Part shown: piece after piece, positions 33,610-45,563 of the stretch
Layout: every line of letters starts with the position of its first letter
Numbering within the stretch: position 1 is the stretch's first letter
NCBI GenBank assembly: GCA_029465975.1
Contig: CM055753.1
Span: 7,276,821-7,340,820 of the forward strand
Origin: Dallia pectoralis
Lineage: Eukaryota > Chordata > Actinopteri > Esociformes > Umbridae
DNA length: 64,000 bases
Direction: 5' to 3'
Position numbers and translations under genes: made by a program
Notes under the pieces: generated by a model
Databases searched by the model: none
What the model was told of the DNA's origin: nothing
The model's input: only the letters and a program-made list of their open reading frames with translations

Positions 33610-35378
33610 TCTCCTCCCTTCACTACTCTCTCTATTTGATAATCTCCATTACTACTCTCTCCTCTATTTGATAATCTCCATTAATACTCTCTCCTCTATT
33701 TGATAATCTCCATTACTACTCTCTCCTCTATTTGATAATCTCCATTACTACTCTCTCCTCTATTTGATAATCTCCATTACTACTCTCTCCTCTATTTGAT
33801 AATCTCCATTACTACTCTCTCTCTATTTGATAATCTTCAGTACTACTCTCTCCTCTATTTGATAATCTCCATTACTACTCTCTCTATTTGATAATCTTCA
33901 GTACTACTCTCTCCTCTATTTGATAATCTCCATTACTACTATCTCTATTTGATAATCTCCATTACTACTCTCTCCTCTATTTGATAATCTCCATTACTAC
34001 TCTCTCCTCTATTTGATAATCTCCATTACTACTCTCTCTCTATTTGATAATCTTCATTACTACTCTCTCCTCTATTTGATAATCTCCATTACTACTCTCT
34101 CTATTTGATAATCTCCATTACTACTCTCTCCTCTATTTGATAATCTCCATTACTACTCTCTCCTCTATTTGATAATCTCCATTACTACTCTCTCTATTTG
34201 ATAATCTTCAGTACTACTCTCTCCTCTATTTGATAATCTTCAGTACTACTCTCTCCTCTATTTGATAATCTCCATTACTACTCTCTCCTCTATTTGATAA
34301 TCTCCATTACTACTCTCTCCTCTATTTGATAATCTTCAGTACTACTCTCTCCTCTATTTGATAATCTTCAGTACTACTCTCTCCTCTATTTGATAATCTT
34401 CATTACTACTCTCTCCTCTATTTGATAATCTCCATTACTACTCTCTCCTCTATTTGATAATCTCCATTACTACTCTCTCCTCTATTTGATAATCTCCATT
34501 ACTACTCTCTCCTCTATTTGATAATCTCCATTACTACTCTCTCCTCTATTTGATAATCTCCATTACTACTCTCTCCTCTATTTGATAATCTCCATTACTA
34601 CTCTCTCTATTTGATCATCTCCATTACTACGCTCTCTATTTGATAATCTCCATTACTACTCTCTCTATTTGATAATCTTCATTACTACTCTCTCTATTTG
34701 ATAATCTTCATTACTACTCTCTCTCTATTTGATAATCTCCATTACTACTCTCTCTCTATTTGATAATCTCCATTACTACTCTCTCTCTATTTGATAATCT
34801 CCATTACTACTCTCTCTCTATTTGATAATCTCCATTACTACTCTCTCTCTATTTGATAATCTCCATTACTACTCTCTCTCTATTTGATAATCTCCATTAC
34901 TACTCTCTCTCTATTTGATAATCTCCATTACTACTCTCTCCTCTATTTGATAATCTCCATTACTACTCTCTCCTCTATTTGATAATCTCCATTACTACTC
35001 TCTCCTCTATTTGATAATCTCCATTACTACTCTCTCCTCTATTTGATAATCTCCATTACTACTCTCTCCTCTATTTGATAATCTCCATTACTACTCCTCT
35101 ATTTGATAATCTCCATTACTACTCTCTCTCTCTTTGATAATCTTCAGTACTACTCTCTCCTCTATTTGATAATCTTCAGTACTACTCTCTCTCTCTATTT
35201 GATAATCTCCATTACTACTCTATCTCTCTATTTGATAATCTCCATTACTACTCTCTCTATTTGATAATCTCCATTACTACTCTCTCTATTTGATAATCTC
35301 CATTACTACTCTCTCTATTTGATAATCTCCATTACTACTCTCTCTATTTGATAATCTCCATTACTACTCTCTCCTCAA
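33610..35378. repeat. ~32-bp minisatellite in arpp21 intron 1, ~55 copies
   Basis: A pyrimidine-rich unit of 28-32 bp (core ctctatttgataatctccat, preceded by tactactctctc) is repeated more than fifty times in one orientation over about 1.75 kb. Variants with cttcagta replacing ctccatta occur in clusters, a sign of local homogenisation. It is the largest array in the window. Confidence 0.97.
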
Positions 35379-36484
35379 TGCTTAACACCATGAGTAAAGT
35401 ATGACCTCATCACACACAGAAAGCTGTGAAGGTACCAACACCAGTTGTATCACATGTGGATTACTACGACTCACTGCTCTTAAGTCTCTCAGCTTGCGCC
35501 ATAAAACAGAAACATAAATAAATAATGCAACAACTGTAGTACTTTACCAGCCTAAACAAACACATACATCTAGTCTCTATGTCACACTCTGAGATGCTTG
35601 TTACCATTTTTGCAGCTTTCAGCTGAAACTCAGCAGTCTTCCTTTTTGGAGCTCCGGATAAGCCATTACCACGGTGATCAGCTGAAATCTGCTGTGGATG
35701 ATGACAGATGAAATCATATTTTTATTTATTCGCACCTGTGCTGAGTTCAAGTGGAAAGTGGAGTATATGTTGGTTGTTAAAGCACCTTCACATTTTACTA
35801 GTAATGTTTTCTGCTAATTTAGCAGCCAGCTCTCATCTACAATTATGTAAAGGACTGTTTTGTGCCTGTGACTCAGGCTGCACTCAAGCCCCTGTGCCGT
35901 GCACGGCTCCAGAACAGATCCCTGGGCACCGCTTAGGAAATAGAGCACCGTTTGGAGTGCAGGTCATGTGTGGGCAATCTATCTGATTGCTTCAGTCATT
36001 GAATCTGTAATCATAACTCCAGTGGAATGGCGCTACCGATGTGTGTCCTTTATTGTTCTACGGTGTTACCGGAAGGCCTGCTCCTGTAGACGTCAGAGGT
36101 TCGACTGCCAGCCGGAATGTTTTTTTCCCCACCAGTGGGATCAGGAGCTCAGCTCGAAATTCTGGGAATATTGTTGCGAGCAGATCAAATTATGCTTCCC
36201 GCAGCTGCTGTTGCTAAGAAAAGCTTCAGATCACACACACTCATAATGACTGATCCACACACATACACACGTTTACTATGTACTCACACTTTTACACTCG
36301 TGCACACATTCGCAGACCTGTCTAGGCACCCATAAAGTGTGTTGTACAGACAGAGAGGGAGAGAAAAGCATGAAATACAGGAAGCAGAACACCAGTCACT
36401 CTATGGGCTCTGAAAGTTACATAAAGCAGTAAGTGTGTGCGAGTGTTTAAATCAGGAAGTGGTGTGTTACAGCATTCAGGGAGG

Positions 36485-37279
36485 ATGACCGACACGATGG
36501 TCCCAGAATCCTCTGGGCAGAGGTCATGTGACAACTTGTTCGTGTCCCCAATGCCTTCTTCACCTCTCGCCACGGAGGAGGTTCAACCTGAGAACAGGAA
36601 GTTGGATCAGCAGGTATTATTGAAGTTTTCCTGGTACTACTCAGACAGGCAAAGCAACTAGAGAATTGACTTGAGGGAGACAGTGTGATTTCATTGTTTG
36701 TTTATCACCCACAGAAACTGATCAGTAACCAGGGGCAACTACCTAGAAAGAGAGGCAAGGTAGGCTCTTGCTGTCACACACCTATTCCACGTAAAACACT
36801 CAGTATCAATCTGTGTGTATACATTGTTTGTGTGTGTGTGTATGTGTGTGTGTGTGTGGGCCTGAGTGAGTTTGTCCTTCTCTGGTGTTTCAGGCCAAAG
36901 GCAGGTTGGTGAGGAGCACAACCGTGTATGATGATGTGTCAATACTTTCCCACGCTGACACCAGCCAGGTAACAGACAAACACACACACACACACACAGA
37001 GCAGAGGGCACGCAAAACACACACACAGAGCACAAGTGCACACAACGCACACACACACACACACACACACACATTAATTATGTGTTTAACGTTACAGGGC
37101 TCTGTGGAAGTCGCCGTACTGCCTGGTTGCCATGACAACGAGGAGGACGAGCAGAGCGAAGAGACCACCGTGCCCACGCTAATCGCCTCAGACACCAAGC
37201 AGGAGTACACAGACTCATCTGGGATTGACCTGCACCAGTTTATCATCACCACCCTAAACAGCAACCCTAGGTATGATGA

Positions 37280-37367
<88 letters not shown>

Positions 37368-40300
37368 TATATAGTGGATATCAAGTCTACACAATGTTAT
37401 TGAAAATGCATCAATAGTTTATGTAAAAGCTAAAATCAAAGAGGGCTGACTTAAGTTGTACAAAATAGAGTCTTTATCAATTTGACTGAGCTTGGACCTT
37501 TCTACAAAGCCAAAGTTGATTGGACCTACTTACTGCTGTAATTCCATTTGGTACTTTCACCCTATACTTTCATCCTGCACATCTGTGCTGTACTTCAATG
37601 CTGTACTTTCATATTGTACTTGTACTTTTACAAAAAAAGGATTAATTGAAGGTCAAAATAGGTCCAACATAACTTCATCCTTCAGCAACTCTCAATAAAG
37701 GGTGTGTACACTAGATATCCACAGGTAAGCTGTGTGTGTATGTGTGTGCCTGCCTGTTTGAGTTAAATGGAAAGAGAGATAAACTAATTGGCCGTCAGGA
37801 TGCTAGAAATCGTTAATTGGATGTCATGGTAACACAATTGTCATGGTGATGTCTTTGTTCAGAGACAGGATGATGCTGTTGAAACTAGAGCAAGAGATGA
37901 TCGACTTCATCACAGACAACGGGTACGTGTGTGTGGCCAGTTAAATGGGTACGTGTGTGGCCATTTAAACGGGTACGTGTGTGGCCATTTAAACGGTACG
38001 TGTGTGGCCATTTAAACATGCATGTGTGTGGCCATTTAAACAGCTATATGTGTGGTTGTTCTGGTCTCACATACTGACTGCTGAGGGCTCGTTGGTCGCG
38101 TGCATGGCATAAACATGGCGGAATAGTCTAACGAATGCTTGTCATCAGCCAGACTGTGACCCTCTGCCCTTCCTCCCTCTTTCAGCCCCTATAAGAAGTT
38201 CCCCCACATGTCCTCCTACCACCGGATGTTGGTCCATCGGGTGGCAGCCTACTTTGGGATGGAGCACAATGTGGACCAGACGGGCAAATCTGTGATCATC
38301 AACAGCACCAACCACACACGCATGCACGTACAAATCTCTCTGTCCTACTGTCCTGCTGTATACACATCTGGTTAGATGTAATACATTACAACAGTGTGTG
38401 TGTGTGTGTACCATAACCTTTGTACTCTACGTTGCCTAGGTTACAGTTGCCTAGGTTACAGTTGCCTGGCATTGGGTGTATATTTTTGCTATTATATTCT
38501 TTAATTATTTACGTATTGTTTTTGTAGACCTGAGCAGCGGTTTATGGATTATATCCATGATGAGAAAGGGGATGAGACTCAGTGGAGAGCCATCCTGAAG
38601 AGAGACAACACAGATGACAACCAGGTATTTATATTGTATCCATCTATCTGTCATTGTACAGTATGTTATATGGTATAAATCTGTTATTATATAGTATCAA
38701 TGTGTAATAATATAGTATCTATTGTTTGTGTTCTGTTCCTGCCCCAGCAGGGGAGGTTTTACACCCTACATGAGGAGAAGCGAAGCAAATCGATGGAGGA
38801 GAGAGAGGAGGAGTACCAGAGAGCTAGAGAAAGAATCTTCAACCAGGAGGTAGACACACACACACACACTGAAATTAATAATAATAATGTGTTTATATAA
38901 GCAACTGTTGTGTTGTATATGGCCATTATAACACTGATAAGAACTGTTGCTAGGCAAACTGTTGCTAGGCACCACGCATAATGCAGTGCCTGGATACACT
39001 AACTCTTAAGTCATGGGATATTGGCAATATACCACAGCCCCCCATGGATGCCTAATTACTCATAGAAACAGGTTATCAAAGTTATTATAGCAGTCAAAAG
39101 GGATGTGATGTCATACCCATGGTATACAGTCTCATTTACGACCTCTTTCAGTTGGTCAGCATTCAGAAATCGAACCGTGATTAGCTTGATTTTATATAGT
39201 GGTTTTATTCACCTACCAATTATGGAAATATTTCTTTCTAGATTAATTGACCAGGGTTCCAAACAGAAATGTAATCGTGAAACATCGGTATCCAAATACT
39301 AGAATGCAGGGCATAGTTACATTCTAAATGTTGTTGGTTTCCTTTCATTTATAAACTGTCTGGAATGATACCAGACATTATCGTGGCTGTTTGAATTGCA
39401 TTTCTACACTATTTTAGTGGAAGGAGTAAAACCAGTCATTTATTGTGAAGTCAAACCAGAGTTACCTTGCACATCTTACCTCTGAACTGAGTTGTGTTCT
39501 TTACTGCACCTGGACAGACGGACGGACAGACAACCAGCCGGATGCGGTTCTTGTCGGTAGTTGGGTTTGAGTTAGGCTAAATGATTAATGTATTTATTTT
39601 TATACGGTCTGCGTCTATGTATGATTGAAAATGTTTAAGTAGAAAACATATGTCAATTATTCCTGGAATATTTTTAAATAACTTTAAAATAACTAGGGAG
39701 ATTAGAGGAGTGGCTGAGAAGCAGGATGTTTCTGACCCCTGACTGAGGCGATGGTTGTCCACAGCTGACAGGGTGTTGAGCGTGTGCAGACAGGCTGTAA
39801 CTTTAGTAGCAGCAACCACTGGGTGTGTGTTAATGGTGGAAGGAAGTGTCCGTCAAATAGGCAGGCCAACCCACTCTGCTCTCACACCCTCTCTCCTGCC
39901 TTCCACAGCATAACTCACCACAGGAGACCAGGTAAGATTGCTTTTCAATTAGCGTTTCAAAAATCTGGTTTGTGTTTTAGTTTTTTCCAATAATCTTTAT
40001 AAAAAAATTGTGATTAATAATTATTGGGTGTGTGTTTTTTCAGAGCTGTCGAGGAGGGTAGTCCTTATGCTGCCACCCAGAGAAGGCTGCTCTTTAGGTC
40101 AGTGTGCCCCCTGGTGGTGACAGAGTGGAACTGATTATTTATATTTCCGGTAGCATTTACCTCATAATAATAATAATAAAAATAGGCCGTTCACAGACAG
40201 CTTTATAGCTTTATGTTCTTAATTAGTCTGTGGCGTTTGTGTGTCTTGTAGGGGAACCAGGGGTAACTCTGGGTCAAGTCGACAGAGCAGCACAGAGACT

Positions 40301-42798
40301 GACTATAGTCGCTATAGTAACTGGAGCAGCACAGACTCCGGTCGCTATAGTAACGACCCCCGTCCCTGGAGCAGCACAGACTCAGACTCCTCTTACCAGA
40401 GGCAGAACCCAGCCCCGAAAGCCCGATCAACCAATCACAGCTGGGACTTACAAGGTAGATATGACCATCTATTTTAATTAAAATAGGATTTTGATGGTAG
40501 TGATGGTTTATTTTATGTCTCCCATCTCCCTTCATCTTCTGTCCCCTGCTCTCTGTCTGCCAGATGAAACCGTCAGCACAGGCTCCAACTACCTCATGGT
40601 TCCCATTGAGAATGAGATTCCACCAGGAAGTATACTAATGAACCCACATACAGGTACAAACACACACACAGACACGTATAATTGGAAAGGTTATTAGGAC
40701 CCTAACCTCTCTCTGACTCCAGGTCAGCCCTTCCTGAATCCAGATGGAACCCCTGCAATCTACCACCCACAGCAGCAGGCCCCGCCCCTTAATCAGCACC
40801 AGGCCCCTCTCCTGCCTCCTCAGCAGGCCCCTCCCCTTCATCAGCAGCAGGCACCTCCCCTTCCTCCTCAGCAGGCCCCTCCCTTTCCTTCTCAGCAGGT
40901 TAGCCAACAACTACCAGATACAAAACGTGCACAGACACTAAATTCATGTTTGTATACAAAGACAGTAATTACATTTATGAAGTTATACTAAATGTATAAA
41001 TATTTCATGAAAAAAAAATGTAAAAGGACTTCCTCTCTTTCAGGTGGTTCAGTACTCGTCAGTTACTTACCCTTCTAAACAGTTGCAGTACTCCACGGTA
41101 TGAAGTCGCTTCATGTTTTTTTAGATTTACCAGTGCATTTGTGTATAAATTAAGGAATGTGAATGTGTAAACATGACCTCTGATCCTCAGGGCGAGGATC
41201 TGTCCTCCCAGTTTGGTTGCATGAATGTAAGCTGTCAGTCAGCTGTTGAAGCTCCGCCTCTATACCCTTCCGTAGCCCCTCCTACACAGAGTTATGTCTA
41301 CACCACCAATCCCCCACCTCCTCTCAACTCCCACCGCTACTGCTTGCCTCCTCCATCTCAGGTAGGAACTAGACAACAACATCAGGATCAAATAATTAAA
41401 TCATACAATGTTAGGATACAATCAACAGTTAGCTTCTATCATATTTAAGGTCTTGTCGGGTTTGTTGATTTTGAGAGACACAATTCCACGGATGTTAAGT
41501 GTCCATAAGGTTTATGCACCTTTGTTGACAAGAAACACGTTTTTCTCAAGTCCGATTTTTGCCTTTGTAACAATGTTCAACTAATCAAGTCCACAAGTTA
41601 ATATAAAATCACTTATAAGTGAATAATGTATTCCTTTTGTAGGTCTAAAAACCACAAAGCTAAATATAATAACACAATCCTTACAGGACAGTGCGATGTA
41701 ATGACAGAATCCTAGCGGGACAGTGTGATATAGTAACAGAATCCTAATGGGACTGTGTGATGTAATAACAGAATCATAATGGGACAGTGTGATGTAATAA
41801 CAGAATCCTAACAGGACCGTGTGATGTAATAACAGAATCCTAACAAAACCATGTGATGTAATAACAGAATCCTAACAGGACAGTGTGATGTAATATTCCA
41901 TGTGTTAATGTGTTGGACTGTAGGTGCCAGTGTACTACTACTCATCTGCTCAGTATCCTACCTCAACACCCCAAACAACAGCCACATCTACCCCGGCACC
42001 CCAGCTAAAAGGTACACTGCTGTGACAGAGTGTGAGTGTGTGTGTGTGTGTAGCAGTAGGGAGGGGAGCCGTTGCGCTGTAAGAGATAAAGTCTGATGTC
42101 TCACAGTGAACCGGTCTCTTTCCCTGCTACTTCCAATCTACAGAGCGATAAAGGAGGAATCCTCAACAGGTGCTTGTCCTCCATTAGGCAGATATTATAC
42201 CGAATAAAGTAAATACATTTTAATTAGCAGTTTATTATTAGTGGTGTTTCATTCCTTATCTGCTGGGGGTTTCTGTCCATGTGTGTTTTTTGTTACATCT
42301 GTGTGTGTGTGTAGGTTACTCTCCTGTTGTAGCTGGTCAGCAACAGAGCTACCAAGGAATTATGGGTTTGCAGCTGGGTCAGAACCAGGCCCATGGAATG
42401 CTGACTTCTTACACACCTGGCTCCTCCCACCCATGTGCTGTAACACCGGTAACTATGAAACCACACTGTTAAGTTAGACAAGACGGCGCATACTCGCATC
42501 ATTCTGGGCCTGTTCTCTTAAGCACGTTCAATAGGGCAAACTTCATGATTTCACAGGACGCACAAGGCTTTTGTAAAATGTGAACTGTTGAATTTTTATC
42601 TATTAGCTATTGATAAAATCATCTTAAACGGTGTCCTCCACTCTCCATTCCTTGCTACTTCTCCACCAGGCTGGTGTTGGAGTGTCGTACCCGCAGAGTG
42701 GTCTACTATCTGGGGGTGAGGGGGGGTACTGCTGTATGGTGTCACCGTGCCCCCCTGCCCCCGCCCCTGCACATGGGCTGCCACGCCTCCAGCTGTAG
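36485..42798 (+). CDS. arpp21: cAMP-regulated phosphoprotein 21 (R3H and SUZ domains)
   Basis: ARPP21 is a neuronal cytoplasmic RNA-binding protein that stabilises mRNAs and opposes its resident miR-128. Coding exons: 36485-36613 (ATG), 36715-36759, 36894-36968, 37098-37270, 37863-37922, 38186-38323, 38528-38624, 38748-38849, 39909-39931, 40044-40097, 40252-40454, 40564-40653, 40723-40898, 41044-41097, 41191-41361, 41924-42011, 42315-42448 and 42670-42798. They give 646 residues, shorter than human (about 812). The R3H domain spans SGIDLHQFIITTLNSN through HRMLVHRVAAYFGMEHNVDQ, carrying the Arg-x3-His core, and GKSVIINSTNHTR. The SUZ segment follows (PEQRFMDYIHDEKGD, KSMEEREEEYQRARERIF). Then come Ser-rich WSSTDSDSS, PPGSILMNPHTGQPFLNPDG and a Gln/Pro-rich tail with VPVYYYSSAQYPTST. 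The intron after 38323 needs a GC donor. The start exon's acceptor is uncertain. The N-terminal PKA-site serine appears absent and the last exon diverges from human. Confidence 0.92.
37282..37366. repeat. (GT)n microsatellite, arpp21 intron
   Basis: About 42 uninterrupted GT dinucleotides begin 12 nt after the donor of the exon ending 37270. It is likely highly length-polymorphic. Confidence 0.98.
37923..38045. repeat. ~24-bp repeat starting at an arpp21 donor
   Basis: After the exon ending gacaacgg at 37922, the donor gtacgtgtgtgtggcc is repeated as aacgg/gtacgtgtgtggcc-type units separated by atttaaac. Decoy GT sites lie at 37949, 37973 and 37996. The unit at 37973 reproduces the real splice-site context aacgg/gtacgt exactly. 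Later units decay to catgtgtgtggcc. Confidence 0.9.
38850..39908. other. arpp21 intron without recognised content
   Basis: A 1.06-kb intron between the SUZ exon and a 23-nt microexon (39909-39931). It is AT-rich, with a short CA tract at the start and (GGAC)n-like cggacggaca near 39521. Nothing else is recognisable. Confidence 0.5.
41672..41897. repeat. ~30-bp minisatellite in arpp21 intron, ~7 copies
   Basis: Units of about 30 bp containing gtgatgtaataacagaatcc are repeated about seven times with one or two substitutions each. The array ends about 25 bp before the acceptor region of the exon starting 41924. Confidence 0.92.
42050..42130 (+). ncRNA. mir-128: mir-128 precursor hairpin (intronic in arpp21)
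   Basis: The 21-nt mature miR-128-3p is present intact at 42101-42121 (tcacagtgaaccggtctctt followed by t). A matching 5' arm, ggggagccgttgcgctgt, lies at about 42064-42081. The flanks pair as gtagcag (42050-42056) with ctgctac (42124-42130), giving a hairpin of about 80 nt with its loop near 42087-42097. It lies in the sense orientation in the intron between exons 41924-42011 and 42315-42448. In human, MIR128-2 likewise sits in an ARPP21 intron. miR-128 is brain-enriched, and co-transcription with its host is expected. The 5p arm has some differences from human that retain pairing through G-U. Confidence 0.96.
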
Positions 42799-43130
42799 CA
42801 AAATGTACCATGGACGGCTGGCAAATAGTGGCTCCGCCCCTAAACTTACATAACCCCATGTAGACACATGAGCTCCCTCGTACGTCTACTTGGACACAAC
42901 CCCACTGGTCCGTGTTCAGCTTGAGACACAACCAGGGTTCAAACTGTCTCACACAGACACTTTTATTGTACCAAAGCTGTATCAGAGGTGCTCTATTCGT
43001 TTGAAAGCATAATTTATATACTCCAGTTGAGGTTTTTTTATGGATATAAGATGTGACTATATATATATATATATATATATATTATGTATTGAAGAGTTTG
43101 AAGAAAATAAATGTATGTGCCTGATTTGTC
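42799..43130 (+). other. arpp21: arpp21 3' UTR with poly(A) signal
   Basis: Noncoding sequence after the stop at 42796-42798, with an (AT)n tract at 43060-43081 and AATAAA at 43106-43111, the likely cleavage signal. A second AATAAA near 43217 could give a longer form. The first bases may contain a frame-shifted remnant of the conserved ARPP21 tail. Confidence 0.55.
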
Positions 43131-45081
43131 AGGTCACCTTTTTATATCTGGTGGTGTCATTTTTCTCGCATGCGTACCAGACACAGGAGAAGAGTATTTT
43201 TCAGTTTCCATGATCTTTAATAAAAGGCACATGTACAGCCATAGTGAAATGAGTCAGTGAGTCTATTGGCAGAGACGAATAGCGTTAAAACACAATAATA
43301 CAATACCTAGATTTGCCTGGAGGAAGGACAAATCGTTAGAAATACTCAACCTAGATAGGTCAGGAGGAGAGACAGATCTATCACAGTAGATTCTACTTTT
43401 AGTAACACCATCTCAACGTCATTCAAGTAAGTCTAAAACGCTAATCACGCCACCATAGCAATGCACCACACCCACTTCTTCTGCACGCACACACACACAC
43501 ACACAGGTGATAAATAACCTAGGCTCTAGCTCAGTGGACCAACACAGTCTTGTGGCACACAAACCATCTGGTCTAAAACCCTGTCTGTCACACTACCTGG
43601 GGTTCCCTTCAAACCAAGCTTGGCTATTACCTCAAGTCCATTTTAGGATTTTGCGTTCTCGGGTCTTTCCACGGTTCTGGCATGACCTGACCAGGAAGAA
43701 GTCCAAACACACATATCTGTGTGTTCATTTTTGAGCTGGTTTATGTAGGTGGTGTGTTAGTATGTGACCACACAGTATCGGTGTTTATTTGGGGTTAGAA
43801 TTAGTATCAGTCACTCTGGATACACACAAACATCGTGCACAAACACAAGCACAGCCCCACACACACATACACACCCAACAACCAAACTAACTTTAAAAGG
43901 CAATGTTTGCAGGTATTTAAATATTCTGAGATGCGATGAAAAAAAATCAACATAAGAAGGTAGCTAAGGTGTGAGGTTAAATATATAAAAGACAACTTAT
44001 GTGTAATTAAGGATCTACTGTAACTACAATAAGCATGCAGAACACATGTGTGGATCAAAGGGCAAAACAGCCATCTTGGCTCTGCTCTAGACTCATCTCA
44101 GACAGAAAATGGGTGCCTGTCCTAAATAGACAGATTAGGAGCAGGACAGTTGACCAACCTCTCAATTCCTATGCAGGACCGACCGAGTGGTCAACAGAGC
44201 TGAAAAGCTCACATTCACATCTTTGGAACGCACATGCACACTATGTGAAGTATCATCTTTCAAACATCCAGGCATGCGCACACACACACACGTCCTTGAA
44301 TTGCAGATACAAGCACTGTCTCTTGAATACAGGTTTAAACATTAGCTTATTTGTGTCTATTATTCTGAATGCTTCACAGAGGGGGGGAAATAATCTTATG
44401 AAAATCATAATTACCGAAAAACGTAATTGGTGTTACTGTCATTGGTGGTAACGTCAGTGGTGTAACTGGTGACAGTTGTATCATTAAGCACTATATATGG
44501 CCATTAGACCACAGCTAAGACCAGTTCTAAGGAACAATATATCGCTGAGCATTTAGCTGAGGTACACTGGCAATCAACCACAAAGCTCTACAATGCATTA
44601 TTACTGACTTATGAACTGGTAACCAACTACTATAAGAGGAAAAGTGACGTGAAACCCGTAGAACAGTCACAGCCGTCAGCCAATCAGAATTCAGGAGCAC
44701 TGTGTCTATAATAATTCTAAGTCATCAGGCTACTATATTAGTGAATTTAAAATTTAAAAAATTACCCAGATACGACAAATAAAACAAATCTACACAGACT
44801 AAGAAATTATTTTCCGAAATGCAATTCAGGAACAACCGACAGACACACCCTCCCTCTCTGGTATGGTCCATTCTGCTTTGGTTGGTACTTGCTACCTTTG
44901 GCTCTGGGGTCAAGGGTGAAAAGTGAAACAAACTCAACCACACAAGTACACCATTGAGTTTCCATAGATACGACCACCTTAAAATTCCTATCTCCATAGC
45001 AACACCAACAGCTCCCCAATTTGGGCTTCTGTTACTCTCTCAACAACAGAAATCCAGTGTTGTGTCTGTGCATGAGAGATT

Positions 45082-45112
<31 letters not shown>

Positions 45113-45287
45113 TGTGCGTGTAAAGAGGTATCAGTGGTTCAGTGGTGTCTCACTTTAATCTCAAATTTCAGTGGAGGAACAAGCTTTCCTCCTCCCCGTG
45201 CCGTCCCTCCTCCCCTTCGGCTTCCTTCAAACATGTCTTCTCTCCCTTAACCCATCTCTCCCCCTCCCCCCCCCTCTCTTCCATCCT
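43131..45287. other. Convergent intergenic / cyhr1 3' UTR
   Basis: Between the arpp21 poly(A) site and the cyhr1 stop codon. Part of it must be the 3' UTR of the minus-strand cyhr1 gene, but I could not choose its poly(A) signal. Short CA/GT tracts are present; no other gene is supported. Confidence 0.5.
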
Positions 45288-45532
45288 CTATTTCTGGATC
45301 TGGAAGATGAAGAGTCGTAGGTTGATGTTCTTGGCAGCCAGTAGTTTGTTACACTCCACAGAGTCGCTGATGGGCAGCGGGACATAATCGGTCTCATTGG
45401 TGTCGTTACTGAACGCGTGGTGGTGGATCACAGGCTTGATCCTCACGTCATCATATGGACCCTTCAACAGCAGAAAGGAACACTCTATGGCCGAGTTCAC
45501 CTGGGAGAGAAAGGGCGTGAATGTCAGTGTGC

Positions 45533-45563
<31 letters not shown>

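Noticed and set aside
36090..36120. tRNA-like box B (aggttcgactgcc)
   Set aside because: No box A at the right distance and no cloverleaf can be drawn; chance match or very old SINE.
42096..42125. CRISPR arrays, prokaryotic operons or phage elements anywhere in the window
   Set aside because: All tandem arrays are directly adjacent repeats without unique spacers, and the genes are intron-containing vertebrate genes.
42144..42169. Possible 26-nt arpp21 microexon with AG and GT borders
   Set aside because: It introduces a stop directly after the joined codon and lies just after the mir-128 hairpin; skipping it joins the flanking exons in frame.
42144..42169. Poison exon regulating arpp21
   Set aside because: Conceivable because it carries a stop, but nothing beyond the short AG/GT borders supports it.
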